Notes: generated by a model from the letters alone, not told the origin. 64,000 nt of DNA from Glutamicibacter mishrai (GCF_012221945.1 NZ_CP032549.1:1860001-1924000), one strand, 5' to 3'; numbered from the stretch's first letter, positions 26,321 to 35,679 are shown. Program-made: numbers and translations.

Positions 26321-27547
26321 CTACCGGCTCCGAGATGAACGCAGGACCAGGAAGATTCCCAGCACCGTGCAGCACAGGTACACGCCGATAACGCAGATCC
26401 AGCCCGCGGTGAAGCCTCCAGCGGATCCTACGAGCAGGCCCATGGCCAGCGGCCCCACGGTGAAGCCGCCAAACTGGCCGGCAGAGACCAGTCCGCTGGA
26501 GCTGCCCAAGCGATTCGCCGGGACCACTCTAAGCAGCGCCGCCATCAGCACCACGGATACTCCCAAGGCCGAGGCGCCATGCAGCGCGACCGCAAGCCAG
26601 AGCAGGATCGGGGAGTGCAACTGCTGGGCCAGCAGGAAACTCGCCCCGCCACAGGTGGCCAGCACCGCCAGCAATAGCAGGAGCTTCGGCGCGGCAATTC
26701 CCCGCGACATCATTCGGCCCCAGCCGACTCGGGCGCTGACCCCGACGATTCCGGCAACTGCCGCGGTCAGCCCGCCGGCAACCAGCGAGAAGTCCAATTC
26801 GCGCACCGCAAAGAGCGCCAGGTACACATTCGTGGCCTGCACGCCCACGCCGTTGATGAATCCGAACAAGCTCAGCGCGTAGATGATGAACCGGGTGGAA
26901 GCGGCCGCGCTGGCCACCGGCTCGCCGCTATCCGTCCCGCTCTGCTTGCTCTTGCTTGGCGCCGGTGTGGCAAGCACCGGGGTGGCTTTGATGATGCGCA
27001 CTGCAAGGATGGCCAGGCCCGCGGCCAGCACCGCCCCGGCCAGGGAAGCGCCCTGCCAGCCGATAAAGGCAGCCAGCAGCGGGAAGCCAAGGCTGCCGAC
27101 CAGCTGCGAGACCTGGACCCCGGACTGCTTGATGCCGGTCCAGGTAATACGCTGGGCGGCCGGAACCCGTTGGGCAAGGATCCGGTTGGTCACCCCATTG
27201 GGGAAGGACTGGGCAAAGCCGGCGATCCCGGAGGCCACCAGCAGCAGCACATATCCGGCATCCACCGCGGCCAGTGCCATGGCGGCCGCCGCGGTTCCGA
27301 ATATGATCAGCACCAGCCGGGAGTCGGGCTGCGCATTGGAGAACTTCCCGAACACCACATTGCCGATGGCCGCGCAGCCGAAGCACACCGTGGCCAAGAG
27401 CCCGAATTGCGATTCGGTGATGCCCAGGTCCCGGATCACCAAATCGCTGGTGGCGCTCAGCCCGTAGTTCAGCAGCGGCGCGATGCCAACAGCCGCCAGG
27501 AGGATGGCCAGCAGCCCGAATCCGGGGCGTGCTTCTTTGACTGACAT
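26321..27547 (-). CDS. MFS transporter
   Basis: An integral membrane protein of about 408 aa with some 12 hydrophobic spans and a central loop rich in Lys, Ser and Ala (about 195-215) that separates the two six-helix halves. The N-terminal half has the MFS pattern GKFSNAQPDSR between spans 2 and 3. I chose ATG 27547 (MSVKEARPG); codons further upstream at 27553 and 27580 are in frame and cannot be excluded. It is the first gene of a four-gene operon with AraC, VOC and DUF1801 genes, suggesting export of, or resistance to, a small molecule. The substrate is not readable. Confidence 0.85.
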   Translation of the reverse strand: MSVKEARPGFGLLAILLAAVGIAPLLNYGLSATSDLVIRDLGITESQFGLLATVCFGCAAIGNVVFGKFSNAQPDSRLVLIIFGTAAAAMALAAVDAGYVLLLVASGIAGFAQSFPNGVTNRILAQRVPAAQRITWTGIKQSGVQVSQLVGSLGFPLLAAFIGWQGASLAGAVLAAGLAILAVRIIKATPVLATPAPSKSKQSGTDSGEPVASAAASTRFIIYALSLFGFINGVGVQATNVYLALFAVRELDFSLVAGGLTAAVAGIVGVSARVGWGRMMSRGIAAPKLLLLLAVLATCGGASFLLAQQLHSPILLWLAVALHGASALGVSVVLMAALLRVVPANRLGSSSGLVSAGQFGGFTVGPLAMGLLVGSAGGFTAGWICVIGVYLCCTVLGIFLVLRSSRSR

Positions 27548-27674
27548 CCTCATCCTTAGCCTTGTTCCGCAGTGCTTCAAGCTAAGTTTTGCACAGCCGA
27601 ACCAGCTTCCCGGGCACTATGACATATCTGGCAACGGCTTCGAATCTTCTTGCCATCGGGCATAGGATTTGAAG

Positions 27675-28184
27675 GTGAATACTTTTACCGTCCGCTCCGC
27701 CAAAACCAGTGATGTCCCGGCCATTCGCGATCTTGTGCGACCGTTGGCCGAACAACGCATCTTGCTGGATAAGGAAGCGGTCACCTACTACGAATCCATC
27801 CAGGAATTCGTTGTAGCCCAGGACGCCCAAGGGAATGTTGTCGGCTGCGGCGGCCTGCACGTGATCTGGGAAGATATCGCCGAAATCCGCACCCTCGCTA
27901 CCTCCGATACGGTCCGCGGCATGGGAGTCGGGCACCTTTTGCTGGGCGAATTGCTGCGCCGCGCCAAGGCTGTTGGCGTATCCCGGGTCTTCTGCCTGAC
28001 CTTCGAGGTCGCCTTCTTCGAACGCCAAGGCTTCAGCGTGATGGCCGACCAGAGCGCCGTGGACCCCTCGGTGTACCAGGAAATCCTGCTCTCAAGGGAT
28101 GAAGGCGTGGCCGAATTCCTGGACCTGGCCCGGGTCAAGCCCAATACGCTGGGCAATACGCGCATGATCATCGCCCTGGACTAG
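27675..28184 (+). CDS. argA: Amino-acid N-acetyltransferase (short actinobacterial N-acetylglutamate synthase type)
   Basis: A single-domain GNAT enzyme of 169 aa. It closely follows the pattern of the short ArgA of Mycobacterium tuberculosis (Rv2747): VRSAKTSDVPAIRDLV at the start, VGCGGLHVIWEDIAEIRTLA in the core, the acetyl-CoA loop (V)RGMGVGHLLL, then FCLTFEVAFFERQGF and the C-terminal VAEFLDLARVKPNTLGNTRM. It should acetylate glutamate (or glutamine) at the entry of arginine synthesis. I prefer GTG 27675 with AGGA 7 bases upstream; TTG 27669 is an alternative adding two residues. It stands apart from arg genes, as in mycobacteria. Confidence 0.85.
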   Translation: MNTFTVRSAKTSDVPAIRDLVRPLAEQRILLDKEAVTYYESIQEFVVAQDAQGNVVGCGGLHVIWEDIAEIRTLATSDTVRGMGVGHLLLGELLRRAKAVGVSRVFCLTFEVAFFERQGFSVMADQSAVDPSVYQEILLSRDEGVAEFLDLARVKPNTLGNTRMIIALD

Positions 28185-28190
28185 GCCCGG

Positions 28191-28991
28191 CTAGTCCATC
28201 CGGTCATAGCGGGCACGCAAGACCAGATACAGCGCATAGCTGAGCAGGCCCGCGGCAATCGCCACCAGCAACACCGAACCGTAGGCCTGGTCGCGGATGG
28301 CCTTGAGCGCGCCATCGATGCCGCTGGCCTCTTCGGGATCGCCCTGGATGGTGGCCACGATGAACAAGAGCCCCAGCGCCCCGAGCACCAGCCCCTTGGC
28401 CGGATAGCCGATCATCCCGGAATAGCGGATCGCCGAGGAGATTTCGCTGCTGCTCGAACGGTGGAGGTCATCAAGGAACTTCCGGCTCACTCCCTTGTAG
28501 ATGTAATACCCGGCCATCCCCAGCAGCACCAGGCCCAGGATGATCAGTGCGGCCCGCCCCGCCAAGGACTTCATCAGCACGCCGCTCAGGCTCGTGGCGC
28601 TCTGGCCAGAATCGCTGGGATTGCCCACGGCAAAACGGCCGAAGGCGAAGCCCACGGCCAGGAACACCACGCCGGTGCCCGCGAACTTGAGCCGATCCTT
28701 GGCCTCCTTCTCGGGCAGCAGCAGCTGCGCCAGCGACCACAACCCGAGCAATAGCGCGCCGATGGCGCAGATCCACAGCAGCACCACGCCAAAGGGCTGC
28801 GCCGACAGCGCCCGCATCGCCCCGCTCTGGTCGGCCTGCGCATGCCCGCCGGTGGCGAGCACCGCGGCAAGAACCCCCATGGTGGCGTGCAAAATGCCAT
28901 TGGCGATATAACCGAGCCGGGCCAGGCGTTCAAACCACGGGTGCCGTGCGGCCTGATGGGCGGCAGCGGCCGGATCAACGGAAGCGTTCAT
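28191..28991 (-). CDS. DUF1206 membrane protein
   Basis: A 266-aa membrane protein with six predicted spans arranged as three repeated two-helix units. Each repeat starts with a pattern like ARLGYIANGILHATMG (about 25-40) or IRYSGMIGYPAKGLVLGALG (about 187-206): Gly-Tyr-x-Ala-(N/K)-G, the mark of DUF1206. The function is unknown in all organisms I know of. It is convergent with the acetyltransferase gene (6-bp gap) and lies just upstream, on the same strand, of nothing obviously related; mutY follows upstream with a 13-bp gap and may be co-transcribed. Confidence 0.85.
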   Translation of the reverse strand: MNASVDPAAAAHQAARHPWFERLARLGYIANGILHATMGVLAAVLATGGHAQADQSGAMRALSAQPFGVVLLWICAIGALLLGLWSLAQLLLPEKEAKDRLKFAGTGVVFLAVGFAFGRFAVGNPSDSGQSATSLSGVLMKSLAGRAALIILGLVLLGMAGYYIYKGVSRKFLDDLHRSSSSEISSAIRYSGMIGYPAKGLVLGALGLLFIVATIQGDPEEASGIDGALKAIRDQAYGSVLLVAIAAGLLSYALYLVLRARYDRMD

Positions 28992-29004
28992 GCGCTAAGC
29001 ATAG

Positions 29005-29913
29005 CTAGGAAGGCAGGCGCACGCCGTCATCCTCGAGCACCGCCAGCCCGTCCTTGAGCAAGCCGGCCAGGGCCCGCTCGCGCTGCGCGGATTCAGCCTG
29101 CAGCTTTTCCAGCGCCACATAGGTGGCGTGGCTCTGCCCGGCAAGATCGGCCAGGAAGGAAGCTTGCGGAACCGGATGCTCATGTTCGCGCAGGACCGCC
29201 ATGATCGCGCCGCGCACCTGGCGGTCGGTGCCTTTCCAGGCCTGGCCCCTCGGGGTGTAATGCGGGGCCGGCTGGCCGGCGGCGATCCACGCGCACTGCT
29301 CGAAGACCGGGCAGGCATCGCACCGCGGGCTGCGTGCGGTGCATACCAGCGCGCCGAGCTCCATCACCGAGACATTCCACAAATTCGCCTGGCCATCATC
29401 CTCGGGCTGCACCTGCCGGGCGCGCGCGAATTCGCTGGCGCGCGGGCTTGGCTCGGGCAGGGCCATGCCGCCAAAGAGCCTGGCGTGCACCCGCCGGATA
29501 TTGGTATCCACCACCACGGTGCGCTCGCCGAAGGCAAAACAGGCAATGGCCGCGGCTGTATAGTCGCCCACTCCCGGCAAGGCCCGCAGTGCCTCTTCTG
29601 TGCGCGGCACCTCGCCGTTGTATTCGGTGGTGATTTCCACTGCCGCGGCATGCAGCCGCTGCGCCCGGCGCGGGTAGCCCAAGCGGCCCCAGGCCTTCAG
29701 CGCTTCGGAGAGCGGCTCGGCGGCCAGGTCCTGAGGCCGCGGCCAACGGCGCATCCACTGTTCCCACACCGGCAGAACGCGCACCACGGGGGTCTGCTGG
29801 AGCATGAATTCGCTGACCATGACCTCCCAGCCGCCCACGCCCTCGCGGCGCCAGGGCAGGTCCCGGGAATTCTTCTGGTACCAGTCATTGATGAGGTGAT
29901 GGATTTGTTGCAC
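29005..29913 (-). CDS. mutY: A/G-specific adenine glycosylase
   Basis: Base-excision repair enzyme that removes adenine mispaired with 8-oxoguanine. The 302-aa protein has Glu35 in SEFMLQQTPV, the helix-hairpin-helix LPGVGDYTA (112-120), catalytic Asp136 in VVVDTNIRR, and the 4Fe-4S cysteines 191, 198, 201 and 207 (C-x6-C-x2-C-x5-C). The C-terminal MutT-like domain that recognises 8-oxoG in E. coli is reduced to a short region, as in other actinobacterial MutY proteins. It is followed by the DUF1206 gene and is divergent from a membrane-anchored unknown. Confidence 0.94.
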   Translation of the reverse strand: MQQIHHLINDWYQKNSRDLPWRREGVGGWEVMVSEFMLQQTPVVRVLPVWEQWMRRWPRPQDLAAEPLSEALKAWGRLGYPRRAQRLHAAAVEITTEYNGEVPRTEEALRALPGVGDYTAAAIACFAFGERTVVVDTNIRRVHARLFGGMALPEPSPRASEFARARQVQPEDDGQANLWNVSVMELGALVCTARSPRCDACPVFEQCAWIAAGQPAPHYTPRGQAWKGTDRQVRGAIMAVLREHEHPVPQASFLADLAGQSHATYVALEKLQAESAQRERALAGLLKDGLAVLEDDGVRLPS

Positions 29914-29999
29914 CCCACCACTGTAGCCAACGACGCTTCATTGCCTCGATTCAACTGCCATTACCCGGATCCCGGGCAACAATGAACTAGCCTTAAGCC

Positions 30000-30605
30000 A
30001 TGAGCAATACATCAGGGGGAAAGCTTCCAGCCAGCGTCTATCGGCGCCGGCGCATCACCGTCGCGGTGGTCGCCTTGGTGCTGGTGGGCTTGATCATCTG
30101 GGGTGTTGTTGCCATTGCCGGATTGCTCTCGCCGGACCCGCAGGATCCTGCCGCGCCGGCCCCTACCGCGCAGTCCAGCGCCCCGACCCAGAGTGCGGAA
30201 TCCGAAGAGGACGCGGGCAAGAAGTGCAAGGCCGATGAAGTGAAGGTGACCGCTTCCACTGATGCCAAGAGCTATCCCGCAGGCAAGAAGCCGGTGCTGA
30301 TCCTGACCGTGGAAAACACCTCGAAGCGCGAGTGCGAGTTGAACGTCGGCACCAGCATGCAGGAATTCTTGATCTCCAGCGGCGCCGACCGGGTCTTCTC
30401 CACCGTGGACTGCCTGCAAAACGGCGAAGATGTGCCGCTGACCTTCGCCGCCGGGCAGAAGGAGAACGCCCGCTTCACCTGGAACCGCGACCGTTCGGCC
30501 CCGGGCTGCAAGGCCGTGGGCGTCCAGCCGCGGCCGGGCACCTACAAGTTCACCGCGGCCATCGGGGAATTCGAATCCGAACCGGTGAGCTTCACCCTGG
30601 AGTAG
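30000..30605 (+). CDS. Membrane-anchored extracellular protein of unknown function
   Basis: A 201-aa protein with an N-terminal cytoplasmic stretch rich in Arg (RRRR at 16-19), one membrane span (about 20-42), a Pro/Ala/Ser/Thr-rich linker (about 46-72) and a C-terminal extracellular domain of about 125 residues. That domain contains four cysteines (KKCKAD, KRECEL, VDCLQ, PGCKAV), probably two disulfides, and an Ig-like beta pattern ending GTYKFTAAIGEFESEPVSFTL. Similar proteins lie near disA in Arthrobacter-type genomes as far as I recall. It is convergent with disA with a 3-bp gap. No function can be assigned. Confidence 0.7.
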   Translation: MSNTSGGKLPASVYRRRRITVAVVALVLVGLIIWGVVAIAGLLSPDPQDPAAPAPTAQSSAPTQSAESEEDAGKKCKADEVKVTASTDAKSYPAGKKPVLILTVENTSKRECELNVGTSMQEFLISSGADRVFSTVDCLQNGEDVPLTFAAGQKENARFTWNRDRSAPGCKAVGVQPRPGTYKFTAAIGEFESEPVSFTLE

Positions 30606-30608
30606 GTC

Positions 30609-31682
30609 CTAGATGTAGCGGTCCAGCAGCGAGGACTCGGCCATGCGGGCCAGGCCTTCGCGGATGGAACGGGCACGCTGTTCGCCCACCCCTTCGATCT
30701 CCATCAACGCGGTCGTCGAGGCCGCCATCAATAGCTGCAAATTATCAAAGGATGCCACCAGCCGGTCGCCAATGGCCTTGGGAACCGTGCGGATCTGCGA
30801 GAGCAGGCGGTAGCCCTTGGGCGTGAGCTGGTCATCGTGCCCGATGGTGCCCTGCGGGAACAGGATCTTGGTCAGCGGCTCAAGGTCGATCAGCTGCGCA
30901 TCGGAGACTTCATGCAGCCGCTCCAGGGCGATATCGATATCCAGCTCCTGGCCCTCGGCCTGCGCATAGTCGCGCATCAGCAGCTGGTTATCGACCTGGA
31001 TCCCGGAGAGCAATTCCGCATGTTGCGCGGCCAGCAATCGCCCATCCATGCCCAGCTCCAGTACGTAGCGGGAAATTTCCTCGCTGGTACGGCGCAGCAT
31101 TTCGGTGCGCTGCAAGACTGCCAGGACCTCGCGGGCGGTAGCCACATCCTCGATCTCCGCCGCGGACAGGGCGCTGGTGACCTGGTCCAGGCGGTGGCGG
31201 TAGCGTTCCAGGGTGGCGATGGCCTGGTTGCCTCGGGCCAGCAGCCGTTCGGCCGGCTCGAGCACGTGGCGCTCGCCGGCGGCGTAGAGCGTAATGGTCT
31301 GCATGGACTGGGAGACCGAGATGGTCGGGAAGCCGGTCTGCGCGGCAACACGTTCGGCCGTGCGGTGGCGGGTGCCGGATTCCTGGGTGTCGATCTGCGC
31401 GTCGGGCATCAGCTGCACCCCGGCCTGGAGGATCTGGCGGGCGGTGCCGTCCAGGATGATCGCCCCGTCCATCTTCGCCAGTTCGCGGATGCGGGTGGGC
31501 GTGTAGTCGGTGTTGATCCTGAAGCCGCCGGAGCTGATGGATTCAACCACCTTGTCATGTCCCAGAACGATCAGGGCGCCGGTGCGGCCGCGCTGGATGC
31601 GCTCGATCCCCTGGGCAAGTTCGGTCCCCGGGGCGATCTGGGCCAGAATGGCCAGGAATCCGGGGGATGGGTTCGCTTTCAA
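30609..31682 (-). CDS. disA: DNA integrity scanning diadenylate cyclase DisA
   Basis: Makes cyclic di-AMP from two ATP and pauses at DNA lesions. The 357-aa protein has the N-terminal DAC domain with the active-site DGA (72-74) and RHR (105-107), a helical linker, and the C-terminal RuvA-like helix-hairpin-helix domain with IEGVGEQRARSIREGL near 328-343. All catalytic residues are present. The gene starts 34 bp after the stop of radA on the same strand. RadA is known to bind and restrain DisA in Bacillus, so the radA-disA operon joins enzyme and regulator. Confidence 0.96.
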   Translation of the reverse strand: MKANPSPGFLAILAQIAPGTELAQGIERIQRGRTGALIVLGHDKVVESISSGGFRINTDYTPTRIRELAKMDGAIILDGTARQILQAGVQLMPDAQIDTQESGTRHRTAERVAAQTGFPTISVSQSMQTITLYAAGERHVLEPAERLLARGNQAIATLERYRHRLDQVTSALSAAEIEDVATAREVLAVLQRTEMLRRTSEEISRYVLELGMDGRLLAAQHAELLSGIQVDNQLLMRDYAQAEGQELDIDIALERLHEVSDAQLIDLEPLTKILFPQGTIGHDDQLTPKGYRLLSQIRTVPKAIGDRLVASFDNLQLLMAASTTALMEIEGVGEQRARSIREGLARMAESSLLDRYI

Positions 31683-31716
31683 CTTGCGTCCTTTCGGCGG
31701 GCGGCAACACTCTAGT

Positions 31717-33111
31717 TTATCGTGTTGGCTTCTGCCGCTGGGTGAAGGCGATATCCAAGGCCTGGGCGATGTTCTCCACCTGGAATACGCGGATCCCGTC
31801 CGGGATGTTCTTCAGCGGTTCCGGGGTGGCCGGAGCCATTGCGAAGGAGAAGCCCAGGCGCTGCGCTTCGGTGATGCGCCGCGAGATCTCCGGCACCTGC
31901 CGCACCTCGCCGGCCAATCCGACCTCGCCGAAGGCCACAAAATCCTGGGGCAGCGGGAACTCGTTCATCGAGGAGGCCAGCGCCAGCGCGCAGGCCAGGT
32001 CGGAGGCGGGTTCGGCGATTTTCACCCCGCCGACGGTGGCGATGTAGGAATCCATGGAGGACAGGTCCATATGGGCGCGGGCCTGCAGGACCGCGACCAC
32101 CATCTGCGCGCGGGCCGAATCCAATCCGCTGGTGGCGCGCCGGGCCGCCGGGGCGTTGCTGCGCGAGAGCAGGGTCTGCACCTCGGCGACCAGCGGGCGC
32201 CGGCCCTCCAGGGTCACGGTGATGCAGGTTCCCGGCACCGGATTGCGGGTGCGGGTGACAAAGAGCTTGGACGGGTCGGTCAATGATTCGATGCCGTCTT
32301 CATTCAGATCGAAGCAGCCTACCTCATCGGTGGCCCCGTAGCGGTTTTTCAGCGCGCGCAGAATGCGCAGCCGCGAATGCTTTTCGCCGTCGAACTGGCA
32401 GACCACATCCACCAGGTGCTCCAGCAGGCGGGGGCCCGCGACCGAGCCTTCCTTGGTCACATGCCCGACCATGATGGTGGACATCGCCCGGGTCTTGGCG
32501 GCGTTGATGATCGAGGCGGCCACCTCGCGCACCTGCGAGACGCCGCCGGCGGCCCCATCAACTTCGGCCGAGGAGAAGGTCTGCACCGAGTCCAGGATCA
32601 GCAGCTGCGGGTCGATCTCCTGGATTTGGCCCAGGGCCAGTGCCAGGTCGGTTTCGGCTGCCAGATACAGGGTGTCGGCGATCGCGTTGATGCGTTCGGC
32701 CCGGGATTTGACCTGGGCGGCGGATTCCTCACCGGTCAGGTAGAGCACCCGAAGCCCGGTCTGCGCGGCCTTGGCGGCCACATCCAATAGCAGCGTGGAC
32801 TTTCCGACGCCCGGTTCGCCCGCCAGCAGGATGGCTGCGGCCGGAACCAATCCGCCACCGAGCACGCGGTCCAATTCGGAGACTCCGCTAGGCCTGAAGG
32901 CCGCTTCCGAGCCGTCGATCTGGGCGATCGGCTTGGCTGGATGGGCCACCTTGGCAGCGGCCACGGTGCGCGCGGAGACGACCCCTACCTCTTCAACGGT
33001 GCCCCAGGCCTGGCATTCGCCGCAGCGTCCCACCCATTTGATGGTGGTCCAGCCGCATTCAGAACATTTGAATGTCGGCGAAGACTTGCTGCGTGTGGAG
33101 GTTTTGGCCAT
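31717..33111 (-). CDS. radA: DNA repair protein RadA (Sms)
   Basis: RecA-related helicase for branch migration in recombination. The 464-aa protein has the N-terminal zinc finger (Cys16, 19, 30, 33), Walker A GEPGVGKS (98-105), the RadA-specific KNRYG (255-259), and the C-terminal Lon-protease-like domain with PLPQDFVAFGEVGLAGEVR. It begins at ATG 33111. It is the first gene of a radA-disA operon. All hallmark residues are intact. Confidence 0.96.
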   Translation of the reverse strand: MAKTSTRSKSSPTFKCSECGWTTIKWVGRCGECQAWGTVEEVGVVSARTVAAAKVAHPAKPIAQIDGSEAAFRPSGVSELDRVLGGGLVPAAAILLAGEPGVGKSTLLLDVAAKAAQTGLRVLYLTGEESAAQVKSRAERINAIADTLYLAAETDLALALGQIQEIDPQLLILDSVQTFSSAEVDGAAGGVSQVREVAASIINAAKTRAMSTIMVGHVTKEGSVAGPRLLEHLVDVVCQFDGEKHSRLRILRALKNRYGATDEVGCFDLNEDGIESLTDPSKLFVTRTRNPVPGTCITVTLEGRRPLVAEVQTLLSRSNAPAARRATSGLDSARAQMVVAVLQARAHMDLSSMDSYIATVGGVKIAEPASDLACALALASSMNEFPLPQDFVAFGEVGLAGEVRQVPEISRRITEAQRLGFSFAMAPATPEPLKNIPDGIRVFQVENIAQALDIAFTQRQKPTR

Positions 33112-33146
33112 AGGCCCATGCTATCGAGCCGGGCGGACAAAATTGC

Positions 33147-34289
33147 TCAAGACAGCTTGGGCAACGCGCTGATGGCTTCGTCATGATTGCGCCCGGCAGC
33201 TTCGAGCAGATCCACGATCATCGGCCGCAGCAGCAGCACCAGGCCTTCGCCCTGCAGGCCCTCGACCCCTAGCGACTGCGGGTCGAGCTGCGCGGCCGCG
33301 TTCTCCAGCTGGCGCACCGCGGCCTTTTCGTATTTGCGCTGCCCGGCCACGGTCTGCTCGCGCACCGAGTGGGCCAGCGAGTTCGCGGCCTCCGAGACCT
33401 CGCGCAACAGCGGTGCCAAGGCTTCGGCCCCTTCCGGGGTCAGCGCCCCGTTGCTGAGCACCGATGCCAGGCGGCGGGCGAAAACACGCAGGTTGCGGGC
33501 GGTCCAGTCGTAGTGGTTGAAGCGTTCGGACAGCCGGTTCAGCTCGTGGCGGTGCCGTCGACCGGCGGGGGAGATCATCGCGATCTCCTTGGAGGCGCTG
33601 AAGGCCCCGGGCAGCTTGTCCAGGTGCTTCTGGGTTCCGCGGGCCTTGATCAACGCGTGGAAAGCCGAGCGCCGATCATCATCGCGGATGGCCCACGAGC
33701 ATTCGAGGATCGCCTCGGAGAGCTCCTTGAACAGTTCGCTCAGGGCCGCCACCGGGGTGCGCCGCGGATCGGTTGGCCAGAAGATGATCACCAGCAGGGC
33801 CAGCAGCGAACCGGTCAGCGCGTCGATGGATCTGGCAAAGGGACCGTCCACGCTGACCGGCAGCAGGACGACCAGCGCCGATTGCATGCCCAGCTGGGTG
33901 GAGAAGATCGCCCCTGAATCCAGATAGCGCGCGATCACCAGGCTCAGCGACATCACCAGGGCGGCCTGCCAGATGCCCTGGCCGAACCAGTGCATCAAGG
34001 TATCGCCCAAGGCCACGCCCAGGGTGCAGCCCAGGGCCACTTCGGCGGTTTTGCGCACCGTGGTGGAGGCGCCGAAGCCCAGGGAAATCAGGGCGCTGGT
34101 AGCGGAAAAAATCGGCTGGGTGTGCCCCCAGATGCTCTCGGCAATCCAGAAGGCGCCGATGGCGCCCAGCGTCATGCGCAGGATCCTTGGCAGCGAATTG
34201 CGCGCGCGGAGCAGCCCGGAGCGGTTTCGCGCAGCCAGGAAACCGGCAACCTTTGCCGGCATGCGCTTCTGAGTACTCCCAATAGCCAT
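33147..34289 (-). CDS. FUSC/aromatic-acid-exporter-type membrane protein
   Basis: A protein of about 380 aa with an N-terminal block of about six hydrophobic spans (about 40-165) and a long cytoplasmic helical part rich in Arg, Ala and Glu. This is the layout of FUSC family (fusaric-acid-resistance-like) proteins. The pattern HTQPIFSATSALISLGFGAS near 55-75 fits the first repeat of the family. ATG 34289 (MAIGSTQKR) is preceded by GGGAGA with 8-nt spacing; the frame is open further upstream to 34331 without a ribosome site. It follows radA in reverse direction with a 35-bp gap. The transported compound is unknown. Confidence 0.75.
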   Translation of the reverse strand: MAIGSTQKRMPAKVAGFLAARNRSGLLRARNSLPRILRMTLGAIGAFWIAESIWGHTQPIFSATSALISLGFGASTTVRKTAEVALGCTLGVALGDTLMHWFGQGIWQAALVMSLSLVIARYLDSGAIFSTQLGMQSALVVLLPVSVDGPFARSIDALTGSLLALLVIIFWPTDPRRTPVAALSELFKELSEAILECSWAIRDDDRRSAFHALIKARGTQKHLDKLPGAFSASKEIAMISPAGRRHRHELNRLSERFNHYDWTARNLRVFARRLASVLSNGALTPEGAEALAPLLREVSEAANSLAHSVREQTVAGQRKYEKAAVRQLENAAAQLDPQSLGVEGLQGEGLVLLLRPMIVDLLEAAGRNHDEAISALPKLS

Positions 34290-34379
34290 AGGCACAGTCT
34301 CCCACGGACTGGCCGCGAAGCCGATGAACATGCGGCGATATTGCTTCAGTGAGCAGGATCACCAGCCGACGTAGAAGCT

Positions 34380-34401
34380 GTTAACCTTTTGTTCACCTTC
34401 G
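34380..34401 (+). promoter_or_regulatory. PHO-box-like direct repeat before pstS
   Basis: Two adjacent 11-nt units, GTTAACCTTTT (34380-34390) and GTTCACCTTCG (34391-34401), match the GTTCACC-type direct repeat bound by PhoP in Streptomyces and relatives. A third partial unit, GGTTACCTTGG, follows 11 bp later. The site is 105 bp before the pstS start. Confidence 0.65.
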
Positions 34402-34505
34402 CCGGGGGAACTGGTTACCTTGGCTCCTTACCGTCATAGATGAAGCGGGGCAGAATCCGCTGGCAAGTTTCTTACATTTCGTATTCAACATGGGGAGTAC
34501 AACTC

Positions 34506-35624
34506 GTGAAGCTCAATCGCTTTGGCAGTGCAGCTGCCGTCCTTTCTGTCGCGGCACTCGCACTGACCGCTTGCGGTTCAGACAGCCCAACCGCTACCAG
34601 CTCCGAAAGCGCAGCAGGCGGCTCGTCGGCAGCAGCTGGCGTCACCGGCACCCTGACCGGCATCGGCGCTTCCAGCCAGAAGTCGGCCATGGAAGCCTGG
34701 GCAACCGGATTCAAGTCCGCCAACCCTGAAGCACAGGTCCAGTACTCGCCAGATGGCTCCGGCGCAGGCCGCGAAGCCTTCCTGGCAGGCGGCGCGCAGT
34801 TCGCCGGCTCGGATGCCTACCTGAAGGAAGAAGAAGCAACCAAGGCCAAGGGAGTTTGCGGCCCTGACGGCGCCTTCAACATCCCAGCCTACGTTTCGCC
34901 GATCGCTGTCGCCTTCAACCTCGAAGGCGTTGAAGAGATCAACATGGACGCAGCCACCATCGCCAAGGTGTTCAAGAAGGAAATCACCAAGTGGAACGAT
35001 GAGGCCATCGCCAAGCAGAACCCAGATGTGGAACTGCCTGACACCGCCATCACCGTGGTTCACCGCAACGATGAGTCCGGCACCACCGAGAACTTCGTCG
35101 AATACCTGAAGGCCGCCGCAGCCGATGTCTGGAGCTACGACGTTTCCGGCGACTGGCCAAGCGACATCCAGTCGGAGAACGCCAAGGGCACCTCCGGCGT
35201 GGTTTCGACCACCACCTCCACCAACGGCGCCATCACCTACGCTGACTTCTCCGCAGTGGGCGGCCTGTCCACCGTGAACGTCAAGGTCGGCGACGAGTAC
35301 ACCAAGATTTCGGCTGATGCAGCTGCCAAGGCACTGGAAGCCGCAACGCCGGTTGAAGGCGCAGCCGAGAACGATCTGGCGCTGGATCTGAAGCGCGACA
35401 CCACCGAAGCGGGCACCTACCCGATCGTTTTGGTTTCGTACCACATCTTCTGCAGCAGCTACAAGGATCAGGCCACCGTGGACCTGGTGAAGGCCTTCGG
35501 CAACTACGTGGTTTCCGATGAGGGCCAGAAGACCGCTCAGGAATCGGCCGGCAACGCCCCGATCTCCGCAAGCATCGCCGAGAAGGCTGCCAAGGCGATC
35601 GACTCGATCACCGTAGCCAAGTAG
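34506..35624 (+). CDS. pstS: Phosphate ABC transporter substrate-binding lipoprotein PstS
   Basis: High-affinity phosphate-binding lipoprotein on the outer face of the membrane. The 372-aa precursor has a signal peptide with lipobox LTAC (Cys23), then a Ser/Thr/Ala-rich linker. The phosphate-contact segments are typical: GIGASSQKSAMEAW, SPDGSGAGREAF, FAGSDA, and HRNDESGTTENF. The start is GTG 34506 with GGGGAG upstream; an ATG at 34440 in frame would place 22 polar residues before the signal peptide. It leads the pstS-C-A-B operon, and a PHO-box-like repeat upstream suggests induction by phosphate shortage. Confidence 0.95.
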   Translation: MKLNRFGSAAAVLSVAALALTACGSDSPTATSSESAAGGSSAAAGVTGTLTGIGASSQKSAMEAWATGFKSANPEAQVQYSPDGSGAGREAFLAGGAQFAGSDAYLKEEEATKAKGVCGPDGAFNIPAYVSPIAVAFNLEGVEEINMDAATIAKVFKKEITKWNDEAIAKQNPDVELPDTAITVVHRNDESGTTENFVEYLKAAAADVWSYDVSGDWPSDIQSENAKGTSGVVSTTTSTNGAITYADFSAVGGLSTVNVKVGDEYTKISADAAAKALEAATPVEGAAENDLALDLKRDTTEAGTYPIVLVSYHIFCSSYKDQATVDLVKAFGNYVVSDEGQKTAQESAGNAPISASIAEKAAKAIDSITVAK

Positions 35625-35649
35625 GACTTACGCCGGGCAACCGGCACAT

Positions 35650-35679
35650 GGTGCGGGTGGTGACTCAGCCACCCGCACC
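35650..35679 (+). terminator. Hairpin between pstS and pstC
   Basis: A perfect 11-bp stem, GGTGCGGGTGG (35650-35660) with CCACCCGCACC (35669-35679), 8-nt loop, no T-run. It probably weakens read-through or protects the pstS message, so that PstS is made in excess over the membrane parts. Confidence 0.6.
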
